Shown here piece by piece: positions 58,724 to 64,000 of a DNA stretch of 64,000 nt. The stretch is from contig NW_024465885.1 in the NCBI RefSeq assembly GCF_017591425.1, positions 34,852,501 through 34,916,500 on the forward strand, written 5' to 3'. The notes under the pieces are model-generated. The model was not told the origin of the DNA. It was given only the letters and a program-made list of their open reading frames with translations, and did no database searches. Origin of the DNA: Ochotona curzoniae. Lineage: Eukaryota; Chordata; Mammalia; Lagomorpha; Ochotonidae. The translations under genes were made by a program, and so were the position numbers. Positions within the stretch are counted from its first letter, which is position 1. Each line of letters starts with the position of its first letter.

Positions 58724-60500
58724 GGGGGGTCCTCTAAGAAACCTCACCTGAGGTGGTCGAAGAGTTGACTCCTATGTGCATTAGCCAGTGAAGCGTCAGG
58801 TTCAGCATGTGACCTGCACCAGCCAGTGCACACCCTGGTAGGTGCTGCTTCCTCATTAGTTCTTCCCCGGTCCCCATCTCACACATGGACTGATGGGTGC
58901 TGTAGTGTAGCCCATCACAGGACCGTTTTTCAGGCACACCAGGGACTGTCACAGCCTAGTTGGACAACTCCCAATAACTCCCAGCAAGCCTGCTCCCAGC
59001 TCCAGTTTTGTAAATGCTGAGGCCTTTTCTAATCTGTACCACATTCCATTTGGTTCTTGTGAACACTGATGTGTGCTGCAGCCTAGCCTATCCTGGCCCA
59101 CGACAGCCCTTAAGGGATCTGGAAAGTGTTGAAATACAACCCAGTTTGTCTGCACCCTGTATTTGCTCTCACTCATGCCAGTGTGTCTGTGGACTGCCCC
59201 AGCCTGGCCCACCTGCAAAACTGACACACATATGCCTATGTGTGCTGTTGTCAGCTCTGGCTCTGTTGCTCACCAGTGGGAGCTGAACCCCAGCAGAGAA
59301 TTCACTATTTCCCTACCAGGACCCTTGCAACTCTGGATCTTGTATACTCCATTGGTTGCTCTGAAACAGCCTGGCATAGCCTACTCCCAGTCCTGGAACT
59401 CACCAGTGAGATCTGTGCATAGCCCTACCGGCAATACGCATTCTGGTTCTTGCTGGTGGGTGCTACAACCTATCTTAGTGAGGATCACCTAAGACCTGAC
59501 TCTCAGGTGAACTCTCCGTTGCTATGGTCTAGCCTGGCTTGTCTTGCATGCATTTTAACTCTTGCAAGCACCCGTTGACCCTAGAGCTCACCCCAAACCC
59601 AGCCTACATGCATACCAACTGGTGCATCAGCCTTGTCCAGCCTGAATGAAGCACCCATTCACTCATTCCCAGCTCTTGCATTCATCAGTGGGAGCTATAG
59701 CCAAGTAGGGGGAGTCCCAAGAGCTCCCCTACCAGACTCCTTCAAAGCCCTAGCTCTTGAATGCTCCATGATGCTTCTACCCATCAAGACTTGGCCCATC
59801 AGCTGTTTCAGCTCTCCCTCTCAGGTGTTGTAGTCTACCCTAGCCCAGCCTACCTCACTCAGATGCTGATGAGACATGGCTATGGCAGGGAAGTTCTCAA
59901 AGTTCTCCTAGCATGCCTAGAGCCAATGTCAGAACTCATGAGCTTCAGCAAGTGCTGTGGGCCTGCTTGGAATGGTGCACGCAGTCCCAGCCTTTGCATG
60001 TGGCAGTGGATGCTGCAGTATGGCCAAGACTGGTCCCTTCCCAGCCCAGGAATCCATGAATGTCAGACAAGTGTTGTGGTTCAGCCCATAACCACTCCAT
60101 GTTCTCTGTGCAAACTGGTAAATTCTGCAGCTTCACAGAGACAAGTCCACACGCTCTCTACCAAATTTTCCCTCTATCAACTTTTCTTGCTTTCTGCTGA
60201 GTGCTTGTGGCCCAGAGTGACATGCACCACCCTTGCTCTAACAGGCAAGTACTTCAGCCTAGCCCAGTCAGACATTTTCCCGCTCTCCTAACCTTAGCTT
60301 TTTGTGTGTAAGTAAGGAGCAGGTGATGTTAATTAGCTCAGCCCACGTATCCCAAGTGGGCATTATGCCAGATATACCCTCTGGTTTCCCCACTCTAAAT
60401 CATTCTGTATAAGATCACTTGCTTGCCTGTGAGGGCAGCGGCCCAGTCTGTGGAAGACCCCTGAAGTCATTTTTCTGTAACAATACACCCTCAAACTTTC
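58724..60500 (-). repeat. GC-rich dispersed element, copy C (3'-truncated)
   Basis: Left end at 'cctctaagaaacctcacctg' matches A at 21121 and B at about 49380 in reverse complement. The interior has the same diverged ~60-bp units ('gtgctgcagcctagcctatc', 'ctcaccagtgggagct', 'tgttgtagtctaccctagcc'). The right end, 60377-60460 (ccctctggtttccccactct, then 'gtgagggcagcggcccagtc'), matches A and B. The A-rich 3' block of A and B is missing; instead an old CSINE abuts the left side. The 176-codon plus-strand ORF at 59761-60291 has no domain and reflects the low stop content of the repeat. Confidence 0.72.
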
Positions 60501-61086
60501 TTTCCTAGACGAATGCCCTTCGTCACCCATGTTCCACCCTGCCCCAGCTTAAGGTCCAGAGCAGTGTGCCCCAGCCCAGCATTCCCCACATATCTTTGGG
60601 GGGGAAAAAAAAAAAGGATGTATGCAGGGAAAATGATAATCTATATGAACTATGATCTGAGCATGTAGTGTTTATGTCAGGATGGCACCTCCTCAGTTCC
60701 TGAAGCCTGTGCAGAGAACACAGCACACAGATACACGCAGGGTACACAAGAAGCTCTCATCTCGGCCAGCAGAGGGTGATGAGTGCCTTATCAGATGTTG
60801 GAAAGCAGAACAGGTTGGACCACACAGGTTTTTTTTTTCTTACTCATGTTTGCATTTTGTTAAGAGAAATTCTATCTCTGTCAGCATTATTTCCCCCCTT
60901 GCCTTTCTTTCAATTTTGCGTCTATGGTCCAAATAATCATTAATGTTTCTTACTGGATAGACTTTAGCCAAGTCAAAGCCATTTAAAAATGTCTTCAATT
61001 AGACTAAACATAAATCAAGTATCATAATATATGTTTTATATAACTGGGACACAATCAGTGTTACATATCACAATTAATATTTAAAC
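60501..61086. other. Unique sequence
   Basis: No repeat recognised. Contains a CTCF-like word (see next entry) and short poly-A and poly-T tracts at 60604-60614 and 60830-60839. Confidence 0.4.
60766..60778 (+). promoter_or_regulatory. CTCF-like motif
   Basis: ccagcagagggtg is one or two bases from the common CTCF core CCAGCAGAGGGCGC. It lies in sequence not assigned to a repeat. A motif alone does not show occupancy. Confidence 0.3.
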
Positions 61087-61440
61087 CATGGGTGCTGCCA
61101 ATGGCTCAATTGGCTAATCCTCCATCTTCAAATGCAGGTAGCCTACATGGGCTCAAATTCATGTCCTGGCTGCTTCATTTCACATTCACCTCTCTGTTTA
61201 TGGCCAGGGAAAGCAACAAGGGATGGCCCAAAGCCTTGAAATGCTTCATCTGAAAGGGATATCCAGAGGAAGCTCCTGGCTACTGGCCCCTGGCTCCTGA
61301 CTGCTGGTTCCCAGCTTCGATCAACTCAGCTCTGGCCGTTGCAGCCATTTATGGAGTAATCCAGTGGATGGAAGATTTTTCTTTTTCTTTCCTTCTTTCT
61401 GTATCTCTGGCTTTTGTAATGAAAAGAAATATAGCCTAAA
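61087..61440 (+). repeat. Old CSINE
   Basis: 'gctgccaatggctcaattgg', 'gatggcccaaagccttgaaa', 'ggaagctcctggctactggc', 'tctggccgttgcagccattt', 'ccagtggatggaagattttt', then a CT-rich tail. An internal 'ggcccctggctcctgactgc' is a small local duplication. Confidence 0.85.
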
Positions 61441-62252
61441 AAATTACTGTAATGATGAATGGCAAAGAATTTCCCTCCTCTGGTATAAGTTACCTGGAAT
61501 GCATGGCATATTAAGAGACCATATTACTCATTTACCTGCTTAATTCACACTAGTAGCTCTTTTAAATAAAAATAATCTGCTCAAGTGTCTTTGCAGAATT
61601 CCTGGTAAAATGGAAATAATTAGAATTTGCAAAAGCCAACCTTGTAAATAGAACCTTGACGTCAACTCAGGCTAGAGAGTTGCTTTCTGATTCATTTTAA
61701 TGGTAATTGGCACATTTAGGGCATTTTAGCAACCATCTTTGAGTTTATCATGTGTGGACAGGCAAGGATTGTCAAGGCACTAGCGCAAAAGATTTCCAGT
61801 ACCCCTTTTTTCTTGGCAACGATCACATCTTGCTATTTTATTTCATACAGTTACATTGCATTTACTCTTTTTGAATGAATTGAACTTCCAGTTTCCCCTA
61901 AATGCTCCGTCTCTCAGAAGGTGAATCAGAGATTTTATAATAACAATAGTGTTCATGTGAACAGAAGAACCAATGATCTCATAACGTTTGCCTTCAAACT
62001 TAATAAAATCAGTTGAAACATAGAGAATGAAATCTCAATATTCAAGGTTCTACTCGAAAATTATTATTTACCTGTCACACTGAGTTTATTGTATTAGATA
62101 AAAATTACTATGGTCACAACATATTTCTATATGTAATAATTGACTTAATCATCATTCAAATACTGTGTTGATAGCCTTAGTGGCACAATTTTTAGTATGA
62201 TTTCTTAAAATTGGAATGAAGGCTATAACTTATTATTAATTTTTGAATTTGA
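61441..62252. other. Unique sequence, possibly conserved non-coding
   Basis: No repeat recognised over 800 bp. Contains a full palindromic cAMP-response-type word TGACGTCA at 61657-61664. No gene structure seen. Confidence 0.35.
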
Positions 62253-62580
62253 GGTCCCAGCACGATAGCGTAGTGGTCAAAGTCCTCGCCTTGCACACGC
62301 CAGGATCCCATATGGGAAATGGTTCTAATCCTGGTGGGTTTGCTTCCCATCCAGCTCCCTGCTTGTGGTCTGGGAAATCAGTTGAGGATGGCCCAAAGCT
62401 TTGGGACCCTGCACCCATGTGGGAGACCTGGAAGAGCTCCTGGCTCTTAGCTTCAGATTGGCTCAGCTCCAGCCATTGTGGCCGCTTGGGGAGTGAACCA
62501 TCAGACAGAAGATCTTTCTCTCTGTCTCTCCTCCTCTCTGTATATCTGTTTTCCCAATAAAAATAAATACATCTTTTAAA
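62253..62580 (+). repeat. Full-length CSINE
   Basis: Head 'ggtcccagcacgatagcgta', 'gccaggatcccatatgggaa', 'gatggcccaaagctttggga', 'gtgggagacctggaagagct', 'ggggagtgaaccatcagaca' and tail 'cccaataaaaataaataca'. The 105-codon ORF at 62243-62560 is the SINE. Confidence 0.95.
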
Positions 62581-62879
62581 AAAAAATTAATTTGAACATA
62601 CCAACTCATTTAGTACAACTAACAATTTCCTAGAAACACAGAGACAAAATCAAAAAAAATTGTGAACAAATACCAACATTCAACTAGTAAGGAAGCAAAT
62701 AAGTAAATTAGAATGTTTTTATAAAAAAAGTACTTAACCTGTCAGTTTCAGTCCTACATTCTACCAAACATTTTAAAATCTAGCAGTAATTTGTCTAAAT
62801 AACTTCTAAATATTGTAAATTAAGGGATATTTCTTAATTAATTATCATGCCAGCACCAAAGACTCCATTAGAAAAAAAA
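62581..62879. other. AT-rich unique sequence
   Basis: Nothing recognised. Confidence 0.4.
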
Positions 62880-63195
62880 AAAGTCCCTGGATAACATTGT
62901 GGCATAACAGAGAAATGAGTATGATACCAATATGGTGTATGGTCCCGGTTCATGTCCTGGTTCCGATCCAATCTTCTGACCCAATCTTCTGCTGGTTACT
63001 TGGAAAATCAGCACTAGATGGCCCAAGTGACTGGCCTATGCCAATTCCATGTGAGACCACATGAAGCTCCTGGCTCCTGGCTACATTCTGATCCAGTTCC
63101 AACCACCGCAAAAATTTGTTGAATGAACCAAGGGATAAAAGATTGCTCCCTCATACTCTTTCTGACTTTCAATATAAATAAATATTAAAAATGTT
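62880..63195 (+). repeat. Old CSINE
   Basis: 'gtcccggttcatgtcctggt', 'ttctgctggttacttggaaa', 'gatggcccaagtgactggcc', 'gaagctcctggctcctggct', 'gaatgaaccaagggataaaa' and tail 'tttcaatataaataaatatt'. A short word around 'gacccaatcttctg' is locally duplicated. Confidence 0.8.
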
Positions 63196-63483
63196 CTTTA
63201 TGGAAACTGCTAAAAAAATCTGCAACAATGTATTAGTAAACCAAGTTTGAAAACATAAAAAATATAATATTTCATAGGTGAGTGAGAATTATTCTTCAAA
63301 TTAAGGGATGGCTCAGTAAAGAGTCATGTGTCAGTGTAATATGCTATATGGATATAATAAAGGAAAAATTGAAACAGTCTTGTAAATTGATGCAGGAAAA
63401 ATTTAACAAAATCAGTCTTCCATGAGTTAAAAAATATAATTAATTCAACATAAAAACACCATTTGTAGAAAACCCACTATAAA

Positions 63484-63803
63484 TATTACTTTCTTTTTTG
63501 TTTTTTAAATTGGAAAATTAGATTTACAGAAAGAAGGAGAGACAGAAAAAGAGATGTTCTGTCTACTGATTTACTCCCCAAGTGGCCACAGTGGCTGGAG
63601 CTGCACCAATCCAAATCCAGGTGCCACGAGCCTCTTCTAGGTCTTCTAATTGGGTGCAGGGTCCCAAGGCTTTTCGAAGTCCTGGACTGCTCTCCCAGGC
63701 CACAAGCAGGGATCTGGATGAAAAATTGGAGCAGCTGATATATGAACCAGAGCATACATAGGATCCTGGTGGATGCAAAGCAAGGACTTAGTCACTAGGT
63801 CCA
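63484..63803 (-). repeat. CSINE with imperfect target duplication
   Basis: Antisense tail 'ttttaaattggaaaattaga', 'ttactccccaagtggccaca', 'gggtcccaaggcttttcgaa', 'ggccacaagcagggatctgg', and a decayed head. The flanks aaatattact and aaatattatt match at 9 of 10. Confidence 0.88.
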
Positions 63804-63850
63804 AATATTATTCAATGATAAAAGAAATGAAAAATTCCTCTAAGAACAGA

Positions 63851-63851
<1 letters not shown>

Positions 63852-63891
<40 letters not shown>
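63852..63891. repeat. (TA)n microsatellite
   Basis: Perfect TA run of about 40 bp near the window end. Confidence 0.97.
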
Positions 63892-63892
<1 letters not shown>

Positions 63893-64000
63893 CCCATATC
63901 TACTCAGCATTGTAGCATTGCTAGATTCTCAAACCAGAACAAATGGGCAAGAAAAAAAAAAGATGTAAATGAAACACAAACTGGAAATATAGTACAATTA

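Noticed and set aside
59761..60291. 176-codon plus-strand ORF
   Set aside because: Lies in the diverged tandem units of copy C; no recognisable domain, and A and B have no matching frame that I can see.

Overview
The window looks like mammalian nuclear DNA from a lagomorph, more probably a pika (Ochotona) than a rabbit. The basis is the dominant short repeat: a tRNA-derived CSINE-type element with a head reading like gcgcaagtggttaagg, a cccatatggg block, a body with 'gggaaagcagt..aggac' and 'ggagtgaat', and a tail ending ccaataaaa. About two dozen copies of all ages are present. The pika assignment rests on my memory of the rabbit consensus, which differs from the young copies here. Base composition is AT-rich, no long open reading frame looks like a gene, and I find no convincing protein-coding gene. 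This is a gene desert or the inside of a very large intron. Most ORFs over 60 codons are the open strands of CSINEs, LTRs or a GC-rich repeat.

Layout. 1-9.5 kb: AT-rich unique sequence, two antisense L1 fragments, one weak candidate exon. 9.5-20.7 kb: old CSINEs, LTR fragments (two MaLR-like), and a near full-length U6 snRNA retropseudogene with 15-bp target duplications. 20.7-23.6 kb: copy A of an unusual GC-rich element built from diverged ~60-bp units. 25-30 kb: young CSINEs, including an inverted tail-less pair. 30-33.1 kb: an L1 with 5'UTR, ORF1 relic, ORF2 start and 3' end, but no ORF2 body. 39-45 kb: a retroviral graveyard. A class I provirus relic (gag and protease, minus strand) is interrupted by a solo LTR and a SINE, followed by a second solo LTR and by a third inserted into an old SINE; all three LTRs have visible target duplications. 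45-46 kb: an ancient L1M 3' end. 46.9-50 kb: copy B of the GC-rich element in the opposite orientation. 51-55.4 kb: L1 pieces, one carrying a 27-bp U2 snRNA-like segment. 58.7-60.5 kb: copy C, truncated. 60.5-64 kb: more CSINEs and AT-rich sequence.

The best candidate for something undescribed is the A/B/C family: three dispersed, colinear elements (~1.8-3.1 kb). They share terminal blocks and an interior of diverged ~60-bp GC-rich repeats, and the two copies that keep the 3' side end in an AATAAA/A-rich sequence. I do not recognise it as a named family; an unusual 3'UTR of an L1 lineage is the main alternative. No genes work together here; the content is transposable-element history.
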